Of a stretch of DNA of 64,000 nt, positions 1 to 9,332 are shown piece by piece. This DNA is from Thermocrinis jamiesonii (GTDB lineage: Bacteria > Aquificota > Aquificia > Aquificales > Aquificaceae). Under the pieces are notes generated by a model. It made no database searches. It was not told the origin of the DNA and worked only from the letters and a program-made list of their open reading frames with translations. Position 1 is the first letter of the stretch; each line of letters begins with the position of its first letter. Location: the NCBI RefSeq assembly GCF_000702425.1, contig NZ_JNIE01000006.1, forward strand, positions 32,313 through 96,312, given 5' to 3'. The translations under genes were made by a program, and so were the position numbers.

Positions 1-249
1 TACGTGCTACCTATACTTATGGGCTTGACCATGATAGCCCAGCAGTTCATCAGTCCTTCACCAGAAAAATCCCAAAATCTGATAATGTATATATCCGCAG
101 TAATATTTACCTTTCTCTTTGCCAATTTCCCTTCCGGACTTGTGCTCTATTGGACCTTCAACAACATCATAAGTTTAGCCCAAAGCTATATAATCAAAAA
201 GCTAACTACAAAACCACAAACCAAACACACTAAAGGTAAGAAAAAATGA
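1..249 (+). CDS. yidC: Membrane protein insertase YidC, C-terminal end (partial)
   Basis: Only the last 82 codons lie in the window; the gene starts upstream. YidC inserts and folds inner-membrane proteins, alone or with SecYEG. The visible part shows the family's final two membrane helices, with the conserved stretch NFPSGLVLYWTFNNIISLAQ (about residues 41-60 here), followed by a short lysine-rich cytoplasmic tail ending KGKKK, as is typical. The stop codon overlaps the ATG of hldD (ATGA), so the two are probably translationally coupled. The family assignment is firm; nothing can be said about the missing N-terminal part. Confidence 0.9.
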   Translation, partial: YVLPILMGLTMIAQQFISPSPEKSQNLIMYISAVIFTFLFANFPSGLVLYWTFNNIISLAQSYIIKKLTTKPQTKHTKGKKK

Positions 250-1160
250 GAATACTCATAACCGGTGGTGCGGGTTTTATAGGCTCAAACTTGGCTAAGG
301 AGTTGGAAAAGCTTTATCCAAAAGCTAAGATCTGGGTGTTGGATGACTTCTCTTCCGGACACTTTAAAAATCTAATAGGCTTTAAAGGAGAAGTAATAAC
401 CGCAGACCTTTCGGACCAGTCCCTTTGGGAATACTTGAAAGAAAGATACAAGTTTGACGTGGTGTTTCATCAGGGTGCCATAACGGATACTACTGTAATG
501 GACCAGGCAAGGATGCTAAGGGTTAATGCAGATAGCTTAAGGTTTATTTTGGACTGTGTATTGCACTGGCAGGCAAAGCTAATATACGCCTCTTCCGCAG
601 GAGTTTATGGTAATAGTCCTTCTCCTATGAAAGAAGGAGAGGGAGAGGTGCCCGAAAATCCCTACGGCTTTTCAAAGCTCATGATGGACAGAATAGCTAA
701 GAACTTTATGGCAGAAAATCCACACATCCAGGTAGTAGGGCTAAGATACTTCAACGTTTATGGGCCCGGAGAAAGTTTTAAAGGAAAATCTGCAAGTATG
801 ATCTATCAGCTATACAGACAGATGAAAGAAGGAAAGAGACCAAGGCTGTTTAAGTGGGGAGAGCAAAAAAGGGATTTCGTTTATATAAAGGATGTTGTAA
901 AGGCAAACATACTGGCTCTGGAAAAAAATGTTTCAGGAATATTCAACATAGCCACAGGACAGGCTCGCAGTTTTAACGAAATAGTATCCATCCTCAACCA
1001 AGCCTTAGGAACCTGCTTAGAACCAGACTATTTTGATTGTCCCTATGACTTTTATCAAAACTACACCCAAGCTGACATTTCAAAGGCTAAGGAATTGCTT
1101 GGATACGAACCAGAGTTTAGTTTGGAGGACGGTATAAAGGATTATCTTAAATATCTGTGA
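246..1160 (+). CDS. hldD: ADP-L-glycero-D-manno-heptose 6-epimerase
   Basis: Converts ADP-D-glycero-D-manno-heptose to the L,D form, the last step in making the nucleotide-activated heptose of the LPS inner core. It is a short-chain dehydrogenase: N-terminal Rossmann motif TGGAGFIG (residues 6-13), and the catalytic YxxxK as Y140/K144 in NPYGFSK. The HldD-type stretch LRYFNVYGPGE follows near residue 168. Length 304 aa is slightly short of the usual 310-330. Its ATG overlaps the yidC stop. Other heptose genes lie nearby (rfaE2 at 4923, gmhA at 12715), which supports HldD over UDP-glucose 4-epimerase, the main alternative. Confidence 0.88.
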   Translation: MRILITGGAGFIGSNLAKELEKLYPKAKIWVLDDFSSGHFKNLIGFKGEVITADLSDQSLWEYLKERYKFDVVFHQGAITDTTVMDQARMLRVNADSLRFILDCVLHWQAKLIYASSAGVYGNSPSPMKEGEGEVPENPYGFSKLMMDRIAKNFMAENPHIQVVGLRYFNVYGPGESFKGKSASMIYQLYRQMKEGKRPRLFKWGEQKRDFVYIKDVVKANILALEKNVSGIFNIATGQARSFNEIVSILNQALGTCLEPDYFDCPYDFYQNYTQADISKAKELLGYEPEFSLEDGIKDYLKYL

Positions 1161-2149
1161 ATTTAGAAGACATAATAAACCTCCTTGAGGAAGGAATTCT
1201 AATAATCAAGGACACTAAGGTAGTCTTTGCCAACAATTTTTTGGTAGAAAATCAAATTATCAGGGAAGATTGGCAGGATAAAAATTATTATGAAGCTTTA
1301 AGAAATCTATCCCTCATATCCATAATAAGCAAGGCTTTAAGTGGCCAAAAAGCCTTTTCCGAAGAATTCCAACACATTGGGAAGTTCTACAAAGTTAAGT
1401 TCAAAAGCATAGGTAACTTATCGCTGTTTGACATATCGGACATAACCTCTTTAAGGAAATACGAGCTGTCAAAGAAAGAATTTGTGGATAACGCTTCTCA
1501 CGAACTAAGGACGCCCATATCTGTAATAAGGGGTATATTGGAAACCCTCTTTGAAGAAGAAACCAACGAAAGAAAAAAAAGGCTTTTGGAGAAAGCTTTG
1601 AACAGAATAGATCAAATGCAGAACTTGGTGGAAGACCTTTTAATTCTTGCCAAGCTTGAGTCTGGTAAGGAAAAGTTAAACCTTTCTGAGTTTAAACTTA
1701 AGGACTTAGTAGATGAAGTATATGAGGATTTAAAGGAGGAGTTTATAAAAAGGGAAGTTGCTTTTGAAAATCTTGTAGACCCCTCTTTTCTTATTGTAGC
1801 AGACAGACAGATGTTTTATCTTCTTCTTAAGAACCTAATAGACAACGGCGTAAAGTATAACAAAAAAAGTGGGAAAGTTTGGGTATCTTCAAAAAAGGAT
1901 GAAAAAAGATATTTAGTAGAGGTGGGGGACACGGGTATAGGCATTCCAAAAGAGCATTTGCCTTTTATCTTTGAGAGATTTTATAGGGTGGATAAAGGAA
2001 GGTCCAGAGAGTTGGGAGGAACAGGTTTGGGACTTTCAATAGTAAAACACATAGTTTTGGCTCACGGAGGTGATATAAAGGTTTACAGTGAGCTGGAAAA
2101 GGGAAGTAGGTTCGTAATATCTATACCTTCTTTTTTAACAAAAAATTAA
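1157..2149 (+). CDS. PhoR-like sensor histidine kinase, no membrane segment
   Basis: A 330-aa histidine kinase. The N-terminal ~100 residues look PAS-like (LEEGILIIKDTKVVFANN). Then comes the dimerisation/phosphoacceptor helix with H115 in DNASHELRTP, and an ATPase domain with the N box NLIDNGVKYN, G1 DTGIGIP, F box FERFYRVDKG and G2 GGTGLGLSIV. This order matches PhoR. No transmembrane helix is visible, so it is probably cytoplasmic. It starts at GTG overlapping hldD and is followed directly by phoU, suggesting a role in phosphate sensing. No response regulator gene is adjacent; the partner must be elsewhere. Confidence 0.85.
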   Translation: MNLEDIINLLEEGILIIKDTKVVFANNFLVENQIIREDWQDKNYYEALRNLSLISIISKALSGQKAFSEEFQHIGKFYKVKFKSIGNLSLFDISDITSLRKYELSKKEFVDNASHELRTPISVIRGILETLFEEETNERKKRLLEKALNRIDQMQNLVEDLLILAKLESGKEKLNLSEFKLKDLVDEVYEDLKEEFIKREVAFENLVDPSFLIVADRQMFYLLLKNLIDNGVKYNKKSGKVWVSSKKDEKRYLVEVGDTGIGIPKEHLPFIFERFYRVDKGRSRELGGTGLGLSIVKHIVLAHGGDIKVYSELEKGSRFVISIPSFLTKN

Positions 2150-2173
2150 CAGTAGGTGTTATACTTAATCTTT

Positions 2174-2854
2174 ATGAAACTGCACGCTGAGCTTGAAGAA
2201 ACCAAACAGCTTGTTCTAAAGATGGCTGATGCGGTAAAAACCGCAGTGGAAAAGGCTATAGAATCACTTAACAAACAGGACAGCGCCCTTGCGGAAGAAA
2301 TAATAAAGGGGGATGATTTTATAGATCAGTTAGAGGTTGAAATAGAGAGGCGCTGTATAAGAATGATAGCTCTGTATCAACCTGAAGCTGTGGATCTTAG
2401 GCTCATTATGGGTATGTATAAAGTGGTATCTGACTTAGAAAGAATAGGGGATGAAGCGGAGAATATAGCGGAGAGGTCCATCCTGTTATCCCAAGAACCT
2501 CCGTTAAAACCCTACATAAACCTAACCTTTATGGCAAACACTGTAAAGACTATGATAGAAGACGCGGTTATAAGTTTCTTCCACAGAGATACAGATCTTG
2601 CAAAAAAAGTTATAGAAAGGGATGATATGGTAGATGAACTTTATCATCAGTTGGAGAGAGAACTTATAACCTACGTGATGGAGGACCCAAGAAACATAAA
2701 AAGGGTCTTAAGTCTATCTTTTGTAGCAAGGCACTTTGAGAGGATGGCAGATCATGCAGAAAATATAGCGGAGATGGCAATATATTGGTCCGAAGGGGAA
2801 ATGGTAAAACACCAGCACATAAAAGAAAAAAAAGAAGGAGAAACTGAGCAGTAG
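2174..2854 (+). CDS. phoU: Phosphate transport regulator PhoU
   Basis: Negative regulator linking the Pst phosphate importer and the PhoR kinase. The protein is two repeats of a three-helix bundle, each with the metal-binding E/DxxxD pattern: VSDLERIGDEAENIAE (first repeat, about residues 83-98) and ARHFERMADHAENIAE (second). About 226 aa, normal for the family. I place the start at the ATG at 2174 (protein MKLHAELEE); an earlier GTG at 2156 in frame adds six unconserved residues. It follows the kinase gene by 24 bp and its stop overlaps the GTG start of tmk. No pst transporter genes are in view. Confidence 0.9.
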   Translation: MKLHAELEETKQLVLKMADAVKTAVEKAIESLNKQDSALAEEIIKGDDFIDQLEVEIERRCIRMIALYQPEAVDLRLIMGMYKVVSDLERIGDEAENIAERSILLSQEPPLKPYINLTFMANTVKTMIEDAVISFFHRDTDLAKKVIERDDMVDELYHQLERELITYVMEDPRNIKRVLSLSFVARHFERMADHAENIAEMAIYWSEGEMVKHQHIKEKKEGETEQ

Positions 2855-3468
2855 TGAAAGGTTTTATCATAAGCTTTGAGGGAATAGACGGTGCAGGAAA
2901 AAGCACACAGGCAAAAAAACTTTACCAATTTCTAAAACAGCTCGGCTGGAGTGTCTCCCTATACAGAGACCCAGGTTCAACTTTGTTGGCAGAAAGGCTA
3001 AGAGAAATGGTGTTAGAATCTAACTTAGACCCTATAACAGAGCTTCTTATGTTTGAAAGTGCAAGGTCAAGTCTTGTGTGGGAAAAGATCCTTCCAGACC
3101 TAAAAGAAGGTAAGATAATCATACTGGACAGGTTTATAGATTCAACTACCGCTTACCAAGGATATGGCAAAGAGATAAACTTGGGGACAGTAAATATTTT
3201 AAATCACATAGCCTGCAGGGGAATAAAGCCCAATCTCACTTTTTTGTTGAACGTTTCCTTAGAACGAGCTTTGCAAAGGTTAGGTGGTAAAAAAAGCAGG
3301 TTTGAAGACCCAAAATATTTAAAAAGGGTAAGGGATGGATACCTACAGATTTTTTATTCCGAAAAAGAAAGGGATATATTTCTGATAGACGCGGATAGGT
3401 CAGAGGAAGAGGTTTTTGAGGACATAAAAAACATAACCATAGAAAAGCTTCGAGCGGTATTAAAATAG
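2854..3468 (+). CDS. tmk: Thymidylate kinase
   Basis: Phosphorylates dTMP to dTDP using ATP. The P-loop is FEGIDGAGKST (residues 8-18), the DR-x motif is seen in ILDRFIDSTTAYQGYG, with the RDPGST loop near residue 38. Length 204 aa is normal. Translation starts at a GTG that overlaps the phoU stop codon by one base. The gene is essential and independent in function from its phoU neighbour, so the grouping is probably just genome compaction. The LID region is in the stretch SRFEDPKYLKRVRDGY. Confidence 0.93.
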   Translation: MKGFIISFEGIDGAGKSTQAKKLYQFLKQLGWSVSLYRDPGSTLLAERLREMVLESNLDPITELLMFESARSSLVWEKILPDLKEGKIIILDRFIDSTTAYQGYGKEINLGTVNILNHIACRGIKPNLTFLLNVSLERALQRLGGKKSRFEDPKYLKRVRDGYLQIFYSEKERDIFLIDADRSEEEVFEDIKNITIEKLRAVLK

Positions 3469-3478
3469 AAGTTGAGTC

Positions 3479-4933
3479 ATGAAAATAGTTATGGTTGCTA
3501 CTGAAAGCGCACCATACATAAAGACTGGAGGGTTGGGAGACGTTGTCCATTCCCTTTCCAAGGCCCTCATTAAACTGGGACATACGGTCTATGTAATAAT
3601 GCCCAAGTATGCAAAGTTAAGAAGGGATCTATCAAGAAAAGCAAAAGAAGGAGTGAGCTTATACTTTGATCACAAATGGCTTACCTTTGACATCTACGAA
3701 GACATACTGGACCATGTGAGATACTTTTTTATAGACTACAAAGACTATTACAACAGAGAATATCCTTACGCACCACCTAAGGGGGATTACCACGATAATG
3801 CGCTTAGGTTTGGTTTTCTTTGCTTAGCTAGCCTTCAGGCTATAAGAGAGCTAAAACTAAATCCTGATATTATCCACATACACGATTGGCATACGGGACT
3901 TTTACCACTATATAAGGGTCTTTATTACCATGATTTAGAAAAAGTGCCCGTTGTTTTTACTGTGCATAATGGTATGCATCAGGGCATATTTGACGCTCAA
4001 TTTTTGCCTTCCTTAAACTTGCCATGGGAACTGTTCCGTCCTTACGGTGGGATAGAGTTTTACGGAAAGATAAACTTTATGAAAGCTGGAGTGCTCTTCT
4101 GCGATGTTTTGACTACCGTAAGCCCTTCTTATGCAGAAGAGTTAAAGCAGTCTTGCTACGGACTGGAAGGAGTCTTTAGAGAGAAAAAATACTTTTTTGG
4201 CATATTAAACGGCATAGACTACGATGTTTGGAATCCAGAGAGTGACCAGCTAATAATTTCAAACTATAGTGTAAAAAACTTTAAGAAGGGTAAGCTAAAA
4301 AATAAGGCTCATATTAAAGAAATATTTGGTTTAAAAACTGAAGATTATAGGCCATTAATAGGCATTGTAGCAAGGCTTACCGCTCAAAAAGGTTTTGACC
4401 TTTTGGCTTTGGCGGTGGAAGAGATAATAAAAGAAGAGTTTGATATGATAATACTTGGCTCGGGAGAGGATAGGTATAAGGAGATGCTAATGGAACTAAG
4501 CAGGAAGTTCCTAAATTTTAAGGTACGTATTGAATATTCTGAAGAGTTAGCCCATAAAATATACGCGGGCGCGGATATGTTTCTTATGCCATCCCTTTTT
4601 GAACCGTGCGGTATATCCCAGATGATCGCTATGCGCTATGGGACTGTGCCAATAGTTAGGCGCACAGGTGGTTTGAAAGATACGGTAAAGGATGTGCTGG
4701 AAGATCCAAAAAACGGCACAGGCTTTAGCTTTGAAAACTATGACCCAAAGGATATGATGAACTCTCTGCTAAGGGCAAGGGTCTTTTACGATATGGAGTT
4801 TTGCAACTCACACAGGGTATGGTCGGATATTGTAAAGAGATGTATGAAACAGGATTTTTCTTGGGAAAAAAGCGCAAGGGAGTATGAATCTGTCTATTCT
4901 ACCGCAAGGATGCTAAGGCTCTATGATCATTGA
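3479..4933 (+). CDS. glgA: Glycogen synthase (GT5, ADP-glucose type)
   Basis: Adds glucose from ADP-glucose to the growing alpha-1,4-glucan. The N-terminal KTGGLGDV motif (residues 15-22) binds the nucleotide sugar; the C-terminal half has [12 protein letters not shown] and the catalytic [20 protein letters not shown] region followed by RTGGLKDTV, all diagnostic of bacterial GlgA. Length 484 aa is normal. It overlaps rfaE2 by 11 bp. Together with glgP at 10148 it implies that the organism stores alpha-glucan; the branching enzyme and ADP-glucose pyrophosphorylase are not in the window. Confidence 0.94.
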   Translation: MKIVMVATESAPYIKTGGLGDVVHSLSKALIKLGHTVYVIMPKYAKLRRDLSRKAKEGVSLYFDHKWLTFDIYEDILDHVRYFFIDYKDYYNREYPYAPPKGDYHDNALRFGFLCLASLQAIRELKLNPDIIHIHDWHTGLLPLYKGLYYHDLEKVPVVFTVHNGMHQGIFDAQFLPSLNLPWELFRPYGGIEFYGKINFMKAGVLFCDVLTTVSPSYAEELKQSCYGLEGVFREKKYFFGILNGIDYDVWNPESDQLIISNYSVKNFKKGKLKNKAHIKEIFGLKTEDYRPLIGIVARLTAQKGFDLLALAVEEIIKEEFDMIILGSGEDRYKEMLMELSRKFLNFKVRIEYSEELAHKIYAGADMFLMPSLFEPCGISQMIAMRYGTVPIVRRTGGLKDTVKDVLEDPKNGTGFSFENYDPKDMMNSLLRARVFYDMEFCNSHRVWSDIVKRCMKQDFSWEKSAREYESVYSTARMLRLYDH

Positions 4934-5390
4934 ACTGAACGAACTTCTCAGTTTGCTAAAGGACCTAAGGGGGAAGAAAAAGATCGTTTTTACCAACGGA
5001 TGTTTTGACATACTCCACGCAGGGCACGCAGATTATCTAAAAAAGGCTAAATCTTTGGGAGACATACTTGTTGTAGGCATAAACTCTGACGAGTCCATAA
5101 GAAGAATAAAAGGCGAAAAAAGGCCTATAATACCGCAAGAGCTGAGAGCTTTTCTTTTGGACAGTCTAAAACCGGTGGATTACGTGGTTATTTTCGAAGA
5201 GGACACACCTTTGGAGCTCATAAAAGCCATAAAGCCGGACGTTTTGGTAAAGGGTGCAGATTGGGATGTGGATAAGATAGTTGGTGCAGACTTTGTGCTG
5301 TCTTACGGTGGAAAGGTCGAAAGGATAGAATTTTCCTTTGAGATCTCTACTAGCAAGATCATTGAGAAGATATTAAAAGCATACTGCTAA
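4923..5390 (+). CDS. rfaE2: D-glycero-beta-D-manno-heptose 1-phosphate adenylyltransferase
   Basis: Nucleotidyltransferase that activates heptose-1-phosphate with ATP. It carries the cytidylyltransferase-type motif [14 protein letters not shown] (HxGH at about residues 33-36) and the ISTSK-like end of the fold ([11 protein letters not shown]). At 155 aa it corresponds only to the second domain of E. coli HldE; the sugar kinase domain is absent, so this is the split form, as in other Aquificota. Overlaps glgA by 11 bp. Fits the pathway with gmhA and hldD in this window. Confidence 0.88.
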   Translation: MIIELNELLSLLKDLRGKKKIVFTNGCFDILHAGHADYLKKAKSLGDILVVGINSDESIRRIKGEKRPIIPQELRAFLLDSLKPVDYVVIFEEDTPLELIKAIKPDVLVKGADWDVDKIVGADFVLSYGGKVERIEFSFEISTSKIIEKILKAYC

Positions 5391-5394
5391 GCTG

Positions 5395-5403
5395 TGATAA
5401 AAT
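5395..5403 (+). promoter_or_regulatory. Extended -10 promoter element before carB
   Basis: TGATAAAAT, i.e. a TG one base ahead of the hexamer TAAAAT (5398-5403), lies ten bases before the carB ATG. A transcript starting about seven bases after the hexamer would have a leader of only a few bases. No Shine-Dalgarno is seen between them. Confidence 0.5.
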
Positions 5404-5413
5404 TACACTTTTA

Positions 5414-7087
5414 ATGCCTAAGGACACATCCATAAGGAGAATTTTAATAATCGGATCGGGTCCAATAGTCATAGGTCAAGCTGCAGAGTTTGATTATTCC
5501 GGCACTCAAGCCTGTAAGGCTCTAAAGCAAGAAGGATACGAAGTGGTGCTTATCAACTCTAACCCTGCAACCATCATGACAGACCCACACATGGCGGACA
5601 GAACCTACATAGAACCTCTTACCGTTGAAGTGGTAGAAGAGATTATAAGAAAGGAAAAACCCGATGCACTTCTTCCCACCCTTGGGGGGCAGACTGCTCT
5701 TAACTTAGCGGTAAAGCTTCACGAAGAAGGAATTTTGGAAAAGTATGGAGTTAGACTTATAGGTGCTAACTACGAAGCTATAAAGAAAGGAGAAGATAGA
5801 GAGCTTTTTAGACAGGCTATGAGAAAGATAGGACTAAAGGTGCCAGAAAGTGCAGTAGTATCATCATTGGAGGAAGGTTTAAAGGCTGTAAAGGAGATAG
5901 GTTTTCCGGTAATTCTAAGACCTGCTTTTACCCTTGGAGGCACAGGTGGTTCCATAGCCTACAATGTGGAAGAGTTCAAAGAAAAATTGGAAATAGCCCT
6001 TAAGACATCTCCTATACATCAGGTGCTTTTGGACAAATCGCTGATAGGTTGGAAGGAGTATGAATTTGAGGTAATAAGAGACAAAAAGGACAATGTGATC
6101 ATAGTATGTTCCATAGAAAACTTTGACCCAATGGGTGTGCATACGGGCGATTCTATAACAGTAGCTCCAGCTCAAACGCTTACTGACAAAGAGTATCAGA
6201 TCCTAAGGGATGCATGCATAGAGATTATGAGAGAGATAGGAGTGGATACGGGAGGATCTAACATACAGTTTGCGGTTAATCCGGAAAATGGAGACTTTTA
6301 CGTTATTGAGATGAACCCGAGAGTTTCAAGGTCTTCAGCTCTTGCTTCAAAAGCAACAGGCTTTCCCATAGCAAAGGTGGCAGCAAAGTTAGCGGTGGGA
6401 TATACCTTAGATGAGCTAAAGAACGAAATAACAAAGCACACTCCTGCCAGCTTTGAGCCATCCATAGATTACGTGGTTGTTAAAATCCCACGCTTTGATT
6501 TTGCCAAGTTTCCAGAGGCAGACAGAACCTTAACCACTATGATGAAGTCCGTGGGAGAAGTTATGGCTATTGGGAGGACTTTCAAAGAAGCTCTGATGAA
6601 AGCTATAAAAAGCTTAGAAATGGACAGATACGGTTTATACATACCTTCAATAGCCAAACTCTCGGACGAAGAGCTAAGAAATGCCATCAGAACACCAAAC
6701 CCAGATAGGTTATGGCACATAGCGGAGGGCTTTAGAAGAGGCTTTAGCATAGATGAGATCTACGAGCTTTCTTACATAGACAGATGGTTTTTATACAACA
6801 TAAAGCAGATAGTGGATTTTGAAAAAGTTCTCTTTGAAAGACAGTTGGATGAAGAAACGCTCAGGCAAGCAAAGGAAATGGGCTTTTCAGACAGAGAGAT
6901 CGCAAGAATAAAGGGCATGTCAGAAGAAGAGGTAAGAACTCTGAGAAGCTCTTATGGTCTTTTCCCAGCATTTAAAGGGGTGGATACTTGCGCAGGGGAA
7001 TTTTTTGCCTACACGCCCTATTACTACTCTTCTTACGAAAGACCATACTATCACATAGACGGGACAGTTCTGATTGATGAAGATTAA
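5414..7087 (+). CDS. carB1: Carbamoyl-phosphate synthase large subunit, N-terminal half
   Basis: Encodes only the first ATP-grasp half of the usual ~1,070-aa CarB (557 aa). This half makes and phosphorylates the carboxyphosphate intermediate. Seen: [20 protein letters not shown] at residues 14-33, ATP-grasp glycine loop FTLGGTGGS (about 172-180) and the catalytic [18 protein letters not shown] region, then the start of the oligomerisation domain, ending near DGTVLIDED. The second half (carbamate phosphorylation and allosteric domain) is not in the window. A split CarB of this length is known from Aquifex, so this is probably a natural two-gene enzyme and not a truncation. Confidence 0.93.
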   Translation: MPKDTSIRRILIIGSGPIVIGQAAEFDYSGTQACKALKQEGYEVVLINSNPATIMTDPHMADRTYIEPLTVEVVEEIIRKEKPDALLPTLGGQTALNLAVKLHEEGILEKYGVRLIGANYEAIKKGEDRELFRQAMRKIGLKVPESAVVSSLEEGLKAVKEIGFPVILRPAFTLGGTGGSIAYNVEEFKEKLEIALKTSPIHQVLLDKSLIGWKEYEFEVIRDKKDNVIIVCSIENFDPMGVHTGDSITVAPAQTLTDKEYQILRDACIEIMREIGVDTGGSNIQFAVNPENGDFYVIEMNPRVSRSSALASKATGFPIAKVAAKLAVGYTLDELKNEITKHTPASFEPSIDYVVVKIPRFDFAKFPEADRTLTTMMKSVGEVMAIGRTFKEALMKAIKSLEMDRYGLYIPSIAKLSDEELRNAIRTPNPDRLWHIAEGFRRGFSIDEIYELSYIDRWFLYNIKQIVDFEKVLFERQLDEETLRQAKEMGFSDREIARIKGMSEEEVRTLRSSYGLFPAFKGVDTCAGEFFAYTPYYYSSYERPYYHIDGTVLIDED

Positions 7088-7105
7088 GGTTAAAATTTAG
7101 AAGCC

Positions 7106-7747
7106 ATGAATGTTCAGGATCTTGTGATAGCCATACCAGCTATAATGGTTGCAGTTATACTTCATGAATATGCCCACGGATGGGTTGCGTATAAAATGGG
7201 AGATCCAACCGCAAAGGAGGAAGGAAGGCTAACCCTAAACCCAATCCCACACATTGACCTTTTGGGAACCTTAGTTTTCCCAGCCATACTCCTGTTGATC
7301 GGCTCAAACATACTCTTTGGTTGGGCAAAACCAGTTCCTATAAACCCTTTTAGGTTCAGGGACCTAAGAAAGGGAACCTTCTTTGTATCTATAGCGGGCG
7401 TGTGTATGAATTTAGCCTTAGCATCCACCTTTGGACTTTTATATAGGATCGCAGAAGCAGGCTATTTGGACTTTCTAACTCCAGCGGTGGTCCAGCCCCT
7501 TGTGATCTTCTTTGTTAAGTCGGTGATGATAAACACCGTGTTGGCGGTTTTTAACATAATACCAATCCCTCCATTGGATGGTAGTAGGGCGATCATGAGC
7601 TTCTTTTCCTTAAAACATTGGGAGCTTTTTTACAGATTTGAAATGTACGGTTTTCTTATCATTATGCTCCTTCTCTTTACAGGCATTTTACAAAGGATCA
7701 TCGCTCCCATTGTGATATTCTTATATGGGGTGTTCTTGGGATTATGA
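7106..7747 (+). CDS. Site-2 protease family membrane metalloprotease (M50)
   Basis: Intramembrane zinc protease of the short, single-domain group (213 aa, no PDZ or CBS domain). The zinc motif HExxH is HEYAH (about residues 20-24) in LHEYAHGWVAYKMGDPTA, and the third ligand motif is NIIPIPPLDGSRA. Five or six membrane helices are visible. The substrate is unknown; related proteins are widespread in bacteria, usually annotated as site-2 protease family. A TAAAAT box lies nine bases before the ATG. It overlaps the next gene by four bases (ATGA). Confidence 0.87.
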   Translation: MNVQDLVIAIPAIMVAVILHEYAHGWVAYKMGDPTAKEEGRLTLNPIPHIDLLGTLVFPAILLLIGSNILFGWAKPVPINPFRFRDLRKGTFFVSIAGVCMNLALASTFGLLYRIAEAGYLDFLTPAVVQPLVIFFVKSVMINTVLAVFNIIPIPPLDGSRAIMSFFSLKHWELFYRFEMYGFLIIMLLLFTGILQRIIAPIVIFLYGVFLGL

Positions 7748-8172
7748 GGTCTTGGAGTTATCTGATTCAAGTTAGGGCTTATTCTAAGGAAGGCTTAACA
7801 GAAGAATCTGCTTTGTATGTTGTTTCCCTCCCGCCAGACCCAGAACTGCTAAAGAAGGTGGATTTAGAATGTTATGCGACCTCTTATCTTCCCATCCAAA
7901 CAGTTATAGAGGTTGCCCATGCTTACGCAATAGGCACGGACGAGAAAATAGAAAACCTTGACAGGTATTCTCTGTTGGGCTACAGAGAGGATATGGACCT
8001 ATACATATTCAAAGAAGGAGTAAGTTTTAAAGAAGGACTGACGAAGGTTTTTCTTTTGATATTGGACACATTAAAGTCCAAGGGAGAATACGAAAGAATA
8101 GAACCGGTGGTGGATGTGGGCACGCCTCCTTTGGAGCTTATGCTTGAGTGCTTAAAGCTTGCATCAGCTTAA
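7744..8172 (+). CDS. Uncharacterised 142-aa protein
   Basis: I do not recognise a family. The protein is acidic, soluble and free of signal or membrane segments, starting MRSWSYLIQVRAYSKEGL. It has two cysteines, in VDLECYATSYLP and MLECLKLAS, not arranged as a metal motif. The overlap with the M50 protease gene (ATGA) suggests coupled translation and possibly a shared role. Its stop lies 9 bp inside the 3' end of the convergent bifunctional-nuclease gene. Codon use resembles the neighbours, so it looks like a real resident gene. Confidence 0.7.
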   Translation: MRSWSYLIQVRAYSKEGLTEESALYVVSLPPDPELLKKVDLECYATSYLPIQTVIEVAHAYAIGTDEKIENLDRYSLLGYREDMDLYIFKEGVSFKEGLTKVFLLILDTLKSKGEYERIEPVVDVGTPPLELMLECLKLASA

Positions 8173-8646
8173 ACCTTTTTCAAAGTCCTCTGGTTTTATG
8201 TTTTCCAGCCACTCTCTCAACTTTTCTTTTTCTTCGTCCTCCTCTGGCTTTGGCACCCTTGACTTTTCTATCACAGACTCTTCTACAAATATCGGAGCTG
8301 AAAACCTTAAAGCTAAGTTTATAGCGTCGCTGGGTCTTGAATCAATTACAAGAAGGTTGTTCCCTTGAATTATGTGAATCTCTGCGTAGTAAGTACTATC
8401 TCTTAGATCACTTATCACCACTTTATCTACCACTCCTCCCATTTGCAATATAAGGTTCTTCATAAGCTCGTAGGTCATCGGTCTTGGGGGCTCTACCTTT
8501 TGAAGTTCTCGAAGGATACTATCCGCTTCAAAAATGCCTATCCATATGGGAAGTATTACATCGTCTTCTTCCTTAGACTTTAGAACCACTATGGGCATTT
8601 GGGATACTGGGTCTAAGGTTACACCATGTACTACCATCTCAAACAT
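8164..8646 (-). CDS. Bifunctional nuclease family protein (DUF151)
   Basis: A 160-aa member of the DUF151/BFN family, small proteins with reported RNase and DNase activity in plants and assigned by homology in bacteria. The family signature is clear: LPIWIGIFEADSI (residues about 31-43), RPMTYELM, and the highly conserved SRPSDAINLALRF (about 101-113). A charged C-terminal tail (PEEDEEKEKLREWLENI) is likely helical. Divergent from lolD with a 35-bp gap and convergent with the unknown gene at 7744. The cellular role in bacteria is not established. Confidence 0.88.
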   Translation of the reverse strand: MFEMVVHGVTLDPVSQMPIVVLKSKEEDDVILPIWIGIFEADSILRELQKVEPPRPMTYELMKNLILQMGGVVDKVVISDLRDSTYYAEIHIIQGNNLLVIDSRPSDAINLALRFSAPIFVEESVIEKSRVPKPEEDEEKEKLREWLENIKPEDFEKGLS

Positions 8647-8681
8647 TTCTTCAACCTCCTCACTATGTAAAATATAAGTCT

Positions 8682-9332
8682 GTGATCTTTGTTGAAAACT
8701 TGTTCAAGGTATATCCAGACGGCACCAAGGCTTTAAAGGGGGTCAGCTTTAGTGTAGCTAAAGGTGAGTTTTTGGGTCTAATGGGACCCTCTGGCTCAGG
8801 CAAAAGCACGCTACTTCATCTAATAGCGGGTTTAGAAAAACCCACCACTGGAAGGGTTTTTGTAGAAGGGATAGAAATAACCGCTATGGACGAGGATCAA
8901 CTTTCTGATTTTAGAAAAAATAACATTGCCTTTATATTTCAGTTTTACTACCTTTTGGAAGACTTTAGCGTTTTGGAAAATCTAACAATTGTGGGAGAGC
9001 TGGTAGGCCAAAAGGATCCAAAAAAGAAAGCTTTAGAAATATTGGAGTTTTTAAGGCTATCCCACAGAAAGAATCACAAACCTTACCAGCTATCGGGAGG
9101 GGAGCAACAGAGAACTGCCATTGGAAGAGCGCTCATGTTAGAGCCCAAGATCATACTTGCAGACGAACCAACGGGAAACTTGGACTTAGAAGAAGGTAAA
9201 AAGATCTTTGAGCTTTTCTTAGAGCTCAGAAGACAAAGAGGCATAACCTTTATAATAGCTACCCACAATCAGGAGATGAAAAACTACTTTGACAGGATTT
9301 TGAGGTTAAAGGATGGAGTTTTGGAAGATTGA
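8682..9332 (+). CDS. lolD: ABC transporter ATPase, LolD-like
   Basis: ATP-binding subunit, probably of the LolCDE complex that releases lipoproteins from the inner membrane. Walker A GPSGSGKS (residues 35-42), signature LSGGEQQR, Walker B IILADEPTGNLD, H-loop ATHNQ. The Q-loop region FIFQFYYLLEDFSVLENL matches LolD/MacB-type ATPases. Length 216 aa is normal. Start is GTG; a TAAAAT box precedes it by a few bases. The LolC/E permease is not adjacent, so LolD is preferred over MacB or FtsE but not proven. It overlaps nadC by 20 bp. Confidence 0.8.
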   Translation: MIFVENLFKVYPDGTKALKGVSFSVAKGEFLGLMGPSGSGKSTLLHLIAGLEKPTTGRVFVEGIEITAMDEDQLSDFRKNNIAFIFQFYYLLEDFSVLENLTIVGELVGQKDPKKKALEILEFLRLSHRKNHKPYQLSGGEQQRTAIGRALMLEPKIILADEPTGNLDLEEGKKIFELFLELRRQRGITFIIATHNQEMKNYFDRILRLKDGVLED

